Shown here piece after piece: positions 49,013 through 61,471 of a stretch of 64,000 nt of DNA (position 1 is its first letter; each line of letters begins with the position of its first letter). The DNA is taken from the NCBI GenBank assembly GCA_916610825.1, contig OU744453.1, forward strand, positions 3,602,724-3,666,723, read 5' to 3'. The position numbers were made by a program, and so were the translations under genes. Source of the stretch: Haliclystus octoradiatus (lineage: Eukaryota; Cnidaria; Staurozoa; Stauromedusae; Haliclystidae). The notes beneath the pieces were generated by a model. The model was not told the DNA's origin, ran no database searches, and was given only the letters and a program-made list of their open reading frames with translations.

Positions 49013-51673
49013 TATTTCTAAACTTCAACTCATTATTTTGATATTTGCTTGAAGAACATCAATTTTCATAAATGTATGATATTTTTAGTAAAAGAATACA
49101 CACACAGAAGTAGGCCCTACATGAAATATAAACCATCCCTCTATTGTTTCATGATTTCTGCCAAGGCATGTCAGGGGCATATTTGCTATTGAAATGTTAA
49201 CATTTCTCTTTGCCGATTACTAGGCTTAATCTACAAAACATATGTCCGCGTACAGTCGAGCTCTCAGCCTCCGGTATGTCTAACATAATTTTCTAGGAGG
49301 TAGTTTAACATCACGAGACATCCTGATGAAGATTACCGATGTTGCTTAAATTTTAATTATCTTGACTGATCACCTCAGAATGCCGTCTCTTTCAACTTTG
49401 TAGCCTAGGGGCATACCCTTTATAAATCAAAAATTAGCTTAGCCTATAATCTTGTAGATTGTCCATTAGTTATTTGTTGTGTAAGTATCTCATATTGATG
49501 CATATACACACATGTTGATACATATTAATTAATAATTATTATAGGCAAGGTGTAAAGGATTATGACAAAGTAATCGTCCCAAATGCCACAATTATCCTGT
49601 TTCTGCAAGTGGTTAAGAATCCATTTATTAGCTGTGCTATATAATATTGATATTTTCTGAATTGATTAATACTGCACGCTGTTAGTTTTGAAGCTTCAAT
49701 ATAATTGTTTATGGTATGACGACTTTCAGTGCAATACACTGCAACTGACTTGTTTCAGTCAAAACTCTGTGGCTTGGTAGAGATTTTATCGATAAGAAGT
49801 ACTATATTAATATATCATATCATAACTAACATTTTGAAATATATTGAATGTTTGAGAATTATAAAGATTTGAAAAATCAATTTCTTATTCAATGAATTGA
49901 TTAAAATTAAAGCTGATAAATACATGTATATATGATAATCATATCATAGACAATGGATCACTAAGCCTCACTATCATCAATTATTACCGCAGTTGATTGA
50001 GTGAGCTCCTTCCCTTACTTTCCTGATTAATGTAGGTTATAGACTATGATTTGAAGGTCTATGAGCAATGACTTTAGAAAATATAGACTAGCCTATTCTA
50101 TGCCGGATTCTATGTGTACAATCTATTCATGTTTTGATGTTATATTGATATTATCATATCTTACTATTCAAAGCTGAGTTAGATTACACCATACTTCATG
50201 TTAATTTTTCAAATATCTTCCCTTACCCTGTCCAATATTCAATATTAGCTATTTAAAAATACACCGTGTACTCTGTCTCTGTTAGACTGTTCGTTGATAA
50301 GTAACAACGTAGACGTGCAAATAATTGATAAATGTTACATCAACTGTACTGGAATTTTACGATGACCAGGATAAGAACTTTGTATCCACACAAATTATAT
50401 TATATGACGATGACTATTGTCGAAAGCTGTTATTTTGAAACTTTAATCTCATTACATTCGGACAAGACCGCCATTTTCTGGCCGCCATCAGAAATCTCAA
50501 AGTCAAGTTGAGTTTGAAATACAAATCAAACCGAAGTACAGTCAATCGTGCGAGATTCAGATTTAATTCAGATGTGGCCAAAATATCAGACGGGACAGGG
50601 TGCTACTGCGCATGACTCCATGCAGCCTGTTGAATATTCTGTTTACCGTCATTGTCCTACTTCAACAGGTTTCATATGGCTACAGAAGATATTCGTTGCT
50701 GCGTCATTGATGGAAATGTTGAAGAGAGTTGGGCATAATATACACCCAATTGTCTCAACCCAATATCAATAGGAAAAGCAGGGCTTAGCACATCATTATA
50801 AATCAAACTGCCCGTTAAATTTCAAGAAAATGTTTGTATAACTTGATAAAAATTACCACCGATATCGAGATCAACTAAGTTTTGAGATAACAAATCGTGG
50901 AACACTGAATTAAACGCCTTGCAAAAGGTCGACAAAACAAGCAAACAATGATTCCTTTATGGCCACATACCTTTGAATGATCGTAGAAAGGCAAAATGAA
51001 ATGATCTAACATACTTTATCCTGGAATAAAACCAGCTTGAAATTCTTTGAAGCAAATAAATGTTATTATCAATATTTTCTGGCTCCGTTGTTATGTCTCG
51101 CCGAGAACGTTGGTCGTAGATATGTCCATAACAGATCCAAAACAGTAAGTGCATCATTATCAATAGAAAAATCAGAAGCAAAGTAGGTGTTAAATTTTGC
51201 CGTTTATTAACTGGAACATAATCGCCCTGATTATATCTATTAGGTACTATACATTACTTAGCTGGCCATCTGGGTCAGATGGGTATCTCAACAATTCACT
51301 ATTCTCAACTTACTAGTTTATGCACAATTGTAACAATATTTTACCATGTTCATTGAGCACTTAACCGCCTCGTGAAGGTGGGTTAAAACTAACCTGGGTT
51401 AGTTGAATTCACACTACTCACTTGTAATCCGGGTTAGTGTTAACAAGGATTAAAAGTATGTGATGTGAAAAAGGCTTAACCATCCCCGGAACCATTCCTA
51501 AATCGATCTAATTAATGTATATGATTAGAACCAATTAACCAGTTTTAATCGATCATTATGGTCAAGGTGGCCCACGTCATTGGAATAGTCTAAACTATAC
51601 TCAGATGATGATTGGATGATAAGTGATGGTCACGTATTCAATTTCTAATGATGAACTATTATCAAAGGTGAAA

Positions 51674-51993
51674 TGTCGTTGCGAATAGTCGTTGCAAAGA
51701 AAATTCTTCGCAACGACCATTCCCGCAATGAGTTTCTTCGCAACGACGAGAGATCTATTTTCTTCGCAATGAGTTTCTTCGCAACAACCATTCTTCGCAA
51801 CGACCATTCTTCGTGATGAGTTACTTCGCAGCGACATGAGCTCTATTTTCTTCGCAACGAATTTCTTTTCAATGAGTTTCTTCGTAATGAGTTTCTTCGC
51901 AACGACCATTCTTCGCAACGACCATTCTTCGCAACGACCATTCTTCGCAACGACTATTCTTCGTAATGACTTTCTTCTCAACGATATGCACTC
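51674..51993. repeat. Tandem array of TTCTTCGCAACGACCA units
   Basis: About twenty imperfect 16-base units stand between TGTCGTTGCGAA and CAACGATATGCACTC. The regular period leaves long open frames on both strands that are repeat artefacts. The short homolog is at 4439-4532. Confidence 0.85.
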
Positions 51994-53161
51994 ATTATCA
52001 AATAGGAAGGGGGCAAGTTGAATAATTATTAGCCCCTATTTCCATTACTCAGAAGGATGGAAAATAGGCTTAAAAGAATGATTACTCAAACATCAACTAA
52101 GGTTGATTATGAGTGCAATATATTCTGCAAAAAAGTGAGATTTAATTTGCATCGCGTGAGTTTGTGATCGACAAATATATAGCAATTAGAAGAAGAATGA
52201 CGAAAGCACATGTTATTCAATATCTGTTAGTTTTTATTTCAAATAGTTGAATAAATTCAATAGAAGTGAAAGCATGATAAAATAAGAAATGTCAATGATT
52301 AAGGACCTGGGGGGTAACTCCCATATGACGGCTATATCGAGACGTCCCACTTATTTTGGGTCCGTATTCCAGCCGAGAAAAAACTTTTGGGTATGAGATT
52401 TCAAATTTTGGAACCTTTGGGTATCCTATTTTCGATTATTTCAAGGATTTTAAAACAAATTTGCATCAATTTTGTGTATTTACTTAAAATCAATCAACCT
52501 GCTGGAACTTTTTGAGCAGCATTGTTTAATTTTTGAATTTTTTTGGTAGCATCAACAGAATTTTGAGAACTTTTTGGGTACGTCACCTTCTTCAAAGTGG
52601 CATCTCTCTGTCCCTGAAGAGCAGCTGGAGTAACCCCTGGTTAAGCAGCTGGAGTAAGGATATATATCTATACGCTGAACTTGAGTTTTGAGATGACAGT
52701 AGAAGAATGGATAGCAATCAAGTTCTTATCTAAATACCAAATTTTTCTATAGATGAAACTTTTTGATTGTAATTCATGAAATGATAAAATACATGTTAAT
52801 TGACATTTATTCAGTTTATTTATTCTCAAGATGGCATATAGATAGCCTCAATCGATTTGTGAGTCGATAATGAGTGATAAAATAAAGGTTATTAAAATTT
52901 AAACTCACAATTTATTCTGAAGATGTCATTAATTTAGTCGAAACGTCAACCACCCGGTCAACGACAATCCTCCTTCATATCAATCATTAATCATTCTCAA
53001 TTTCTTTCCATTTCTATTCTGTTTTAGGTGATAGCGTTCTACGTCATTCTAATCAATACTTTAATTATTAATTACTTTACTAATTAATTTATTAACTATT
53101 TTTCTCATGCAACTATATAGAGCCTCGTTTATTAATGGATATATGCCTCGTTTTCATAAAC

Positions 53162-53169
53162 TATAAATA
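53162..53169 (+). promoter_or_regulatory. TATA-box candidate of PAN/TSP1 copy 1
   Basis: TATAAATA lies 149 bases before the ATG. The tandem copy has TATAAAAA in the equivalent place (62440-62447), and CCTCGTTTATTA/CCTCGTTATAA stands a short way upstream in both. Conservation in both copies supports a core promoter. Confidence 0.5.
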
Positions 53170-53310
53170 GTTTGGATTTCACAATGACGCGAGAGTTTTA
53201 ATTATAAATCTTGGATGTATTATCTATTAAAGTAAATGAGAAAACTAATTCTCACTTTTAGAAGTATCATTCTTCATTCGTATTTATAAACAGCAACGAA
53301 ATATCATAAA

Positions 53311-56300
53311 ATGTTTCCGCAATTATTGACCATGGCAATTATGATGGACTCCATGCAAGTAACAGATAGCAATATGAAATATACATTGATGGATAAACAA
53401 CCAATCGCTGGCAGTAGAGAAATAAAATCAATTCTAATAAATCATCCAAATGGAAATCATAAATGCGCAGCTCTCTGTCAAATTGAAACATCTTGTAATA
53501 GTTTTTTGATTGCATTAATCTCATTTGGACAATTTTTATGCTTGCTCTTCGATCGATGCTCCGTTAAAACAACAAATATCAATGCTACAATTCATGGATA
53601 TCCACATTTTTATCATGTAAGTATATTTATTATCAGTGGTATATATATACAGGCTTTTCCAAGTAAGATAATATTTATATAAGATAATATAAGATAATAT
53701 TTTCTTGATATAAGCACAATATATCCTGAAGCAAGTATTTTATTGAAATCTTATTATTTTGCTATAAATATTAGCTAGGCTGCTTTCTAAGACCTAGCTT
53801 TTCACACTTCTCCAATGAGTCCCTGGAGAATTGTTAAAAAAGATTGCTAACGTTGATGGTGTATTTCGAAAAGACCGTGACCAAGGGGTGTATTATTAAG
53901 CCACACCAACATTGTGCAAAAGCTCTGTAAATTTCTTGCTAGAAATTTTAATTCAAGCGCAAATTCTATTGAAATCGTTTTGCCAGAAGTAGGAAAGAAA
54001 GAAAAAAATTCTTACCCTATATATAGACATGCATTGGATATCTGTTTTTGCATTATTCATATTTGATCGATAGTTTTACTCAAGTCAAATATGATGCTGA
54101 TTACGCATGCGCACAACTATGTTATAAATCCATGTTATAGAAAGATTGACATTCATAACCATATCATAAAAGGCATTTTCATCGTAGTAGTATTAATCAG
54201 AGCCATCTATTTACAAGAGTTGGGACATGCTTTCATGTGCCGCTATCGTCTCCAATTGGACATGTGCCAGTCACGTGATTTTTGGATGCCATCTTTGTTC
54301 TTTCGGAAACATGTTCTCAATCATTTCAAGTCAAACGCGCGAAAAAATACAATGCAATATGGCTGAAAAAACACACAACATTCTCCTGCACATGCGCACT
54401 GTTAAAAACGTGCTCGGGTCCAGGCAAAAAGATACAAAAATGGCAGAAGTGTCCCAACTCTTGTAAATAGATGGCTCTGGTATTAATTGCCTTGAAAGAA
54501 TAGCTGCTTACGTCAACGCTTTTGAGGTGAATACTGATTAACCTAAATATGTGTTCGATAAAAATCTGTCGCGTTCATAAAGAAGGCATCAAGCGGTGGG
54601 TAATATTAAAATTATGTTACGCAAAGCAGATTTCAATACATAATAAAATATGTTAAACATGTAAATACTAAATCTCCAATGCTAAATAAAATATGCATAA
54701 ACAGGCTAAACTATTCAAACATGCAGGAATATAAAAATGAAGGAAGAGATCATTTGATGTCCTTAGTCATTAGCACGCTTTCTTACCAAACAGCTATCTG
54801 AAATGACTAGGAGGGCAATGTCCCTCGTGCCATATGGACGAGGTGCCACTGCCATATCATATTGTTTTTTTCATGTAAATTATTCTTTTTTAAACAATAT
54901 TTTCTCCAAACTTTGAAGACGAACCTAGCATCTGAATAATCAATAAATTACTCTATTTATTTATCTGAAAAGTCCTGAATACTATTCCTGCCTTAAAATA
55001 TATACTCTATCAAAAAAGATCCATGTTGCTTCTCAGTAATATATTCTTTTTCCGTTTCAGTCTCATCATAATATTGGGTGTCCTGGTAAGTGTATTAACT
55101 GTATTAATATCACACATGCCAAGCAATTTTTCATTGTCCAATAATCATATACAGTGAAACCCTGGTAATATCACGACGGCGGTGCAAGCAATAATCGTGA
55201 TATTAATACAGTACCAAGCGCGGTCACGCAATCCAAATGTCAAGCACAGCTTGACGCATGTCGCAAGCTCTCAATCTGTTCCATACAAACACTTGCTATT
55301 TCTGATATACTGTTATGACGTGCAAGACCTCATTTCGGTTGATTTTAATAAACAAGCATTCAATGCTTACGGGATGAACCTGATCATTTAGCCATTCATT
55401 TCTATATATCACTATACCACTATAATCTGTATTAAAAAGTTACTATAATCAAATAAACATCTATCTAATTTGATCAGGAATTCCCAAAACCATAAACTTC
55501 TGTCCAAGAAAGTAATGTAAGTGTTCTGGTCAAAATGAGGACTCTATCATGTTGAGTAATGCCGTTGGTTCTATTAGTCAATTAGCAAAAAGACTATCTT
55601 GAATGCAATCAAGTACAATTTATTTAGGGTTGTATTCATAGAGCTGATGAACTCACAACGCCTTCCAACAGCACACTAACTTATAAATTACAAAACAAAC
55701 TATTTAAATACAAACTAATTACGTCATACAAGGCTAATTATTAACTATATCAAATCTAATTACTTGAGAATGAGGCTAATTATTACAGATACGAGAGTAC
55801 ACCAAAATTAATATAATATCACTATATCATACTGTTTTCGTCCGAACAGTAAACATTTATAAAAAGGTGATGCAGTGAAACCATATCAGTCAATGTAGGC
55901 CTATATACAATTATGTCAATGTTAGAGAAAATAGACATGATCTGATGTGAAAGGTATTACAGTAGGCTATTATATATGTAATGTGTATGATATGATATGA
56001 TATGATATATTTTGTCATTTTGACCGGCAAATAAAGGACACTTTACGCTATAGATATAGTGTCACTTACATACAGCCTTAATATTAATTAAGAACTAAAT
56101 TAAATAAAGGTTATTAATTAAAACATGGATATGACCATATTGCTATATGCATAAATACTTATGACATATAGTATCAGGTTAACAATTGTTAATGTAAAGA
56201 TATGTATCTATATATAAGGTATATGTAAACTAGCTTGACTGACTTTTTTTTGATCTATATAAACACTTTACAAAATGCTGACAAATTAAATGATCGTAAT

Positions 56301-58920
56301 TTCTCCTGGAATTGAGCAATAGTTTTTGATGTTACAATATCATCCATCAGATTGTTCCACCAGGGTATTGTACGGTTACAAAATTGGTTCTGAACAGATT
56401 GTAAACGCGGTATTTGTGGAACAATAAGTTTGTAAGTATGACCACGCATTGAGTACTTGCTACTATTATATTTGAAGCTTAAGTTATCTATTGATAAATC
56501 TATAAGGTTATGCGTGATTTTAAAAACAGCTGCCCAACATGCACATGCTCAACATGTGCATTGCCCGGTGCATTGACCATACTATGTGATTGGCTTGTTT
56601 ACTTTATTCAAAGTTTTTGCTAAATTATAAACTTATATGTTGAAAAATACAAATGATGTCATTTTTTAGTTACTTTACTCAACAATGTAACTGCCACCTT
56701 TTATGGTGTTTTGAATATAGAGAATAAATGTTAGATATCTTGAATCTGGAATGACGGAATTATTCAGATATGATTCTAAGTAAGGATTCCTTGTGTTGTG
56801 GCTATCACTTAGCCGCTTTAGCAGGTCTATTCAGATGAAGTAGGCTTGTTCTCCATATGTACATTGCACTACTAGTTCACATTTATGTATGATAGCTATC
56901 AAAACTATTGACCGATATGCAGTTGCGTTTTTGCTCGTGCAGGCAGAATGCGTATATAATATTCTATCCACCTACTAATAATGAAAATGATGTTTCACAC
57001 ACATCTTTGCATCGGTATTGATAGTTATCAGAATTAAGAAATAAAAATCAATGCCGCAGAGAGGATAGTGATCGAACTCAATTAGTTAGATGTACCTCTC
57101 CTAGCTGTACTATGTATTTCGGGTGAAATTGTGATACTGGAAATAATTAAACTGTTACATCACCAAAATGATACATTTTGAAATATCTGTCACCCTTTTA
57201 ACATGAATTCTTAAAAAAAAATGTTGACCCGGATGGGGCATCGAACCAGACCAGCCTCTTTTTCTCCTCTTTTCTCTCTCTTCTCTTCTCCCTCTTCCCT
57301 CCGGCAGGCGAGAACTTCATCCCCTTTTTGCGCCGTGAGAGGGTGATAAAACTACCACTATATACATTTGACCTTTATATACAGGATTGATTCAATAGAG
57401 TTTTATTACTTTGGACATTGCAAGAGTGAACACTCTAGACAGGTGACCGATGTATAGGTTTTACTGTAGCTATTTCTATACAAAGCGATATGACTAGTGA
57501 TCGAGCTAATATTATTAAGCATGTATAAACCCTTGGGTAGCCGTTGTTGCTTGAAATACATAATTTCTTAGGAAATGCGTAAGATACAAAAGTTTTTAGT
57601 AGTTGAATAAACTTTTTAAGTCTGAATATGTGTAATGTGTATTTGATGTACTAATTAATTAAAGATTTTACATGTTAATTAACAAAATACAACACCGTAT
57701 AAGTATCTCTATATGTGATAAATAACAAAAAGTTAAACATAATAACTATTACAATAATTAAATAATTGAAATTAGCAATTGATTTTTCAAGAAAGAGTTG
57801 TACTGATTAAATATATTAATGTAATAAATTGTTTTGTTTAATACAGTTGATGGTTCATGGAGTGTGTGGCAACGAATATCTCCTTGCAGTGTTTCATGTG
57901 ATAGTGGATATTCTAACCATCGAAGACAATGCAATCGACCTACACCACGCTACGGTGGATTACAATGTGTAGGAAGTGCGAATCAGACTATGTCTTGTAT
58001 GCTAATGCAATGCCCTCTAATTCCAGGTAGGTAAAAGTAATTTTTCATGACTTCTGATGAAAATCAATTTATATGATTTATGATTTTGTGTCTCCAGTTT
58101 TCCACTGTTTTCTGTCACTTTTAGGGACATTATTTACACATTTGTTTTCAACGTTATATAAGTTTTATATCAAATTTATAGTAGAACATTTAGAGACCAA
58201 CAAGCAACATAGCAATAATCAACATGGATTTTATTTTGGGCGAAGTACATAGACCCCAACCTTGACACACCTACTATTGGAGATGTTAGAAGATTAGAAT
58301 ATTAACAATGCAAACATCTTTGATTACTTAAAGTTGCAAGAGAGGGCACGCAAGGCAAAACTATCAGGCGTCAGAGAAGTGACTGGTTATATTCGCCTTA
58401 TGCGCCCTCTCGTGCTTCATAAAGATGGCTAATTTTGGCCAATATAGAAATTTCTATGCCAATTGATATGCACAATAACTATCACACTTTTGGAAATTTT
58501 TACATACCGCTCATGGGCCTTTCTTATGCATAAATTAATGTTTATGAAGGTTCCTGATCAAATTGGAAAACCCACTCTTGACGTCAAGCTCGAATGGCAA
58601 AATCAGCTACATTTTCGAATGTGTTTTGTGTGTTGTTATGGTGATTTGCCATCGTATCTCTAAACCATAGAGGTATAAGTGCTAGAGCGCGAACCACATG
58701 ACTTCTCTTTGTCGGCAGATGTTTCAACGGCGGTCATTTTGTTGTTGGAAAAAATCTTCGAATTAAATGCACAAGTCAATGGATTTTTCCGAATTTTACC
58801 TTTATCCTATCCTAGGCAACGTGGTTTAATTTTGGAATAATTGAGACACTGTACCATTGGCATGTGACATAAATTGATTTTTCTACAGGAAAGATGTTTA
58901 ACTTTTTGAAGCACAAGTAA
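53311..58920 (+). CDS. Secreted PAN/apple plus thrombospondin type 1 protein, copy 1
   Basis: Four exons are inferred: 53311-53616, 55061-55085, 57847-58026 and 58889-58920, all GT-AG and in phase, giving 180 residues. Exon 1 starts with a short weakly hydrophobic leader (MFPQLLTMAIMMDSMQ), then a PAN/apple-like cysteine pattern: CAALC, then TSC, then FLC and DRCS. Exon 3 is a full TSP1 repeat with WSVW, CSVSC and six cysteines, bounded by phase-1 introns as is usual for this module. Exon 4 (KMFNFLKHK, stop) is short and less certain, as is exon 2 (SHHNIGCPG). PAN and TSP1 domains bind carbohydrate or protein ligands outside the cell, so an extracellular adhesion or defence role is likely, but this is inference. 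A tandem copy begins at 62570. Confidence 0.78.
54198..54479. mobile_element. hAT-type MITE with long inverted ends
   Basis: The ends CAGAGCCATCTATTTACAAG and CTTGTAAATAGATGGCTCTG are inverted and extend to about 30 bases (then AGTTGGGACA). A perfect eight-base duplication GTATTAAT flanks it (54190-54197 and 54480-54487). It lies in intron 1 of the PAN/TSP1 gene. Confidence 0.88.
56255..56449 (-). mobile_element. LINE ORF2 tail, second family
   Basis: The minus-strand frame contains QNQFCNRTIPWWNNLMDD and TIAQFQEKLRSF, the W-N-L...F...L pattern at the C-terminus of many LINE polymerases. It is different from the 880/37918 family. 5'-truncated, in intron 2 of PAN/TSP1 copy 1. Confidence 0.62.
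57250..57305. repeat. Pyrimidine tract beside a tRNA-like B box
   Basis: An almost pure C/T run of about 47 bases (57256-57302) follows GGGGCATCGAACC, the complement of a B box (GGTTCGATGCCCC). It is probably the remnant of a SINE with an expanded simple-sequence tract. Confidence 0.45.
57352..57470. mobile_element. Family A MITE, shortened
   Basis: It contains GACCTTTATATACAGG and GACATTGCAAGAGTGAACAC, and ends AGGTTTTACTG before TA. Left end missing. In intron 2 of PAN/TSP1 copy 1. Confidence 0.65.
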
Positions 58921-60211
58921 TTTTGATCAGTGTTTTTGTGGAGATGTTACTCACACGATGAAGAAACAGGAATATTATTCCGTAAATCTTCAACAACAGA
59001 TAGTGTTGAATCAAGCATAGATAATTGTTTCTTGGTTTTTTTGGGTAACAGCTATTTGCTGACAATTTTGAACAATCAAATTGTTGAAAGCATGATTTAT
59101 TACGAATTATTATCGACGATTTCATTTACCATTTACCTCTATAGTAATATATGGAGATTAGAGGCTACGCCAGTGTCTGCCTGAAAATATACCTTGAACT
59201 GTTGGTGCCCACTATGAAGAAGTTATAACAGGAAATGTGGCTGTCCGTATCCAGGAAATGACGCAATATCTTGTCAAGGGCGATCAATTATACCTTATTT
59301 AATTACACCTATATGGTACTTATAATCACTGTTTGGAATTTAATTATATATATGCTTAAAGATGTTAATAAATTATGTTATTTATGTTATGTATGTATAA
59401 TGGATGTTATGCTATGTTATGTTATATATTAAACATATATTATGTTATGCTATACAATGGTTGATTATTACGCTATAGTATTGCATATTATCATATAATC
59501 ATGTTCTAATCCGGAATCTACGGTACTATAGATATTCATGGCTGTAAATCCTAGGGTGTGCGTGTTGCATCCAATAAAATTGTTAACAAAATTGCAAAAA
59601 TCGTGAGATTTTGAAGGTATCACAGTAATGAAGCTCCCAAATATTTAAAGGCTATGCCCTTTTTTCTTGCAAAATCCCGATTGTATTGCTTGAAACATAT
59701 TATCAAGCTTATATTTCCGCTAAACAATTGGCTAACAATTGATTACTGGTCGAAAAATGAATTATAGAACCTGCATATTATAGAGAATCCAAATAGAAGT
59801 TAGAATAATTTCAATCAGAGCTCCGGTCAGACTCCAAATCACTAAAACAATAGACTGTAATCCAAACATCAATTAAACATCAATTAAAAAAAACATTCCT
59901 ATAAAAGATTTCCATTTATATACCCAGAACGCAGCAGAAACAGAATGCTAGAAATTTCAGATATGAGATGAATTAATGAAAAATATACAAAATCTTCGAT
60001 GCATATCCTAATTCAAATATGATTAGTATTGTATGGCTGGAGAATAAAATGCAACACTTATGATATCAAATTAAAATGTAATAGGTTAATGTGATACGCT
60101 CATACGTTTATAAAAGGCGGTTTCACGCCAACCTTAGTCAAGAAACGAACATTTCGTGATAAAACCAGCACATTTCGGGATCATTATTCCAGAAACCAGC
60201 ATATATGCATA
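58921..60211. other. Downstream flank of PAN/TSP1 copy 1
   Basis: AT-rich, with a run of TTATGTTATG-like simple repeats near 59370-59450. No gene or repeat family recognised. Confidence 0.5.
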
Positions 60212-60215
60212 CATG

Positions 60216-61467
60216 TGTAGCGGGTGGAATGAACGAAGTATTGATTAATACCACCACACATACATAGGCGTTGATAAGATATATATATTTTGTGTAATAG
60301 TTGTAGCTGGCCACCAACAGGGAGAGGATGAATGAGGGTTAATATGACCGTTGATAAACAGAGCCTCTATGAAGGTGGACCAGCTTTGCTAATGTAGATG
60401 TTGTCGCCACGAAGGGCAGACGAGAAGAGGGTTGATAAATTACATACAGTGATTTACATTACAAGGTATACGTGATTACAAACGGAAGCTTTACAGTTAA
60501 CAAAGGAAATACATTATGGATAAGACAATAGACAGAAAACAATCCACTACATAACTTCCCCCCACGGAGACGGAGTCCCGTCTGTGAGTGAAAGATATGA
60601 AATAATATATACAGGACAAATGAATGAATAAAAAATATAATTATATGATAAAAGAAATAAAAAAAAAATTTTTGACGTGTGTTTAATTTAATAGTTATAC
60701 TTATGTAATTGTTCTTGCTTTCTTTGTTTCTGCGACTTGATGATTATTATGCGTAGTGACGAATTCTTGTTTATATGTAGTAAATCTTTGTAAATATCTT
60801 GTTGTATATATCTTTTTTTTGTCTTGTTTGGGATGTATATAGTATATTGGTATATAACTTGATATTTCTTTTATGCTGAGATACTTCGTGCTCAAGTCTG
60901 GCAATCTTTAATTTCTTGTCGGGTTAAGCCCTAATAATTTTCGTGGTTCCTGCCAGAACTTGGCTTGTGACGGCTTGAGTGCATTTATATTTTCTTCTGG
61001 TTTCGTTTTAATAACACTCACCCAGGGGCGAATCTCAACCAAAATGTTACCAAATATAACCATATGCTAGGCAGGGTTTACGACGCGTAATATTCGGCTG
61101 CGTTCCTCAGATCACGTCGGTAGTTACCAATATGTAGCGGGTGGAATGAACGATGTATTGATTAATACCACCACACATACATAGGCGTTGATAAGATATA
61201 TATATTTGTGTAATAGTTGTAGCTGGCCACCAACAGGGAGAGGATGAATGAGGGTTAATATGACCGTTGATAAACAGAGCCTCTATGAAGGTGGACCAGC
61301 TTTGCTAATGTAGATGTTGTCGCCACGAAGGGCAGACGAGAAGAGGGTTGATAAATTACATACAGTGATTTACATTACAAGGTATACGTGATTACAAACG
61401 GAAGCTTTACAGTTAACAAAGGAAATACATTATGGATAAGACAATAGACAGAAAACAATCCACTACA
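60216..61467 (-). mobile_element. Miniature LTR element (TRIM-like)
   Basis: LTRs at 60216-60551 (336 bases) and 61133-61467 (335 bases) differ at only a few sites. They start TGTAGCGGG and end CCACTACA. CATG is duplicated at 60212-60215 and 61468-61471. The internal part is only 581 bases, with a purine-rich tract (minus strand) beside the lower LTR and a TGGTAACTACC primer-like site beside the upper one. No usable coding region is seen; it is incomplete and depends on others. The ACTACA end and the CGGAGAC motif next to the LTR are shared with the Ty3-like element at 11108. The insertion is young. Confidence 0.88.
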
Positions 61468-61471
61468 CATG

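Larger units (their letters stand above)
45109..50648. mobile_element. 5.5-kb foldback DNA transposon with about 1-kb inverted ends
   Basis: Bases 45109-46111 and 49646-50648 are inverted repeats of about 1,003 bases each. In a stretch of about 330 bases that I compared, roughly 97% match. The outer ends are CGGTAAACAG and CTGTTTACCG. TCATTGT flanks both sides (45102-45108 and 50649-50655), a seven-base duplication (eight if one G is counted in). The 3.5-kb middle has no frame above about 62 codons; it carries old MITE and SINE debris. The element is therefore non-autonomous. The superfamily is uncertain: long ends suit Mutator- or Foldback-like elements, and 7-8 bp duplications suit P or hAT. 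Confidence 0.82.
50656..53310. other. Intergenic region before the PAN/TSP1 gene
   Basis: It holds a TTCTTCGCAACGA array (51674-51993), otherwise unremarkable AT-rich sequence. From about 52700 it resembles the region at about 61950-62560, as the upstream part of a tandem duplication. Confidence 0.55.

Noticed and set aside
45109-50648. Polinton/Maverick or other capsid-bearing element
   Set aside because: No polymerase, integrase, capsid or protease frame is present, and the duplication is 7-8 bases rather than the 6 typical of Polintons.
51601-51981. 126-codon frame rich in VAKK/RRMVV repeats
   Set aside because: It is the reverse reading of the 16-base tandem array; open frames follow from the repeat period.
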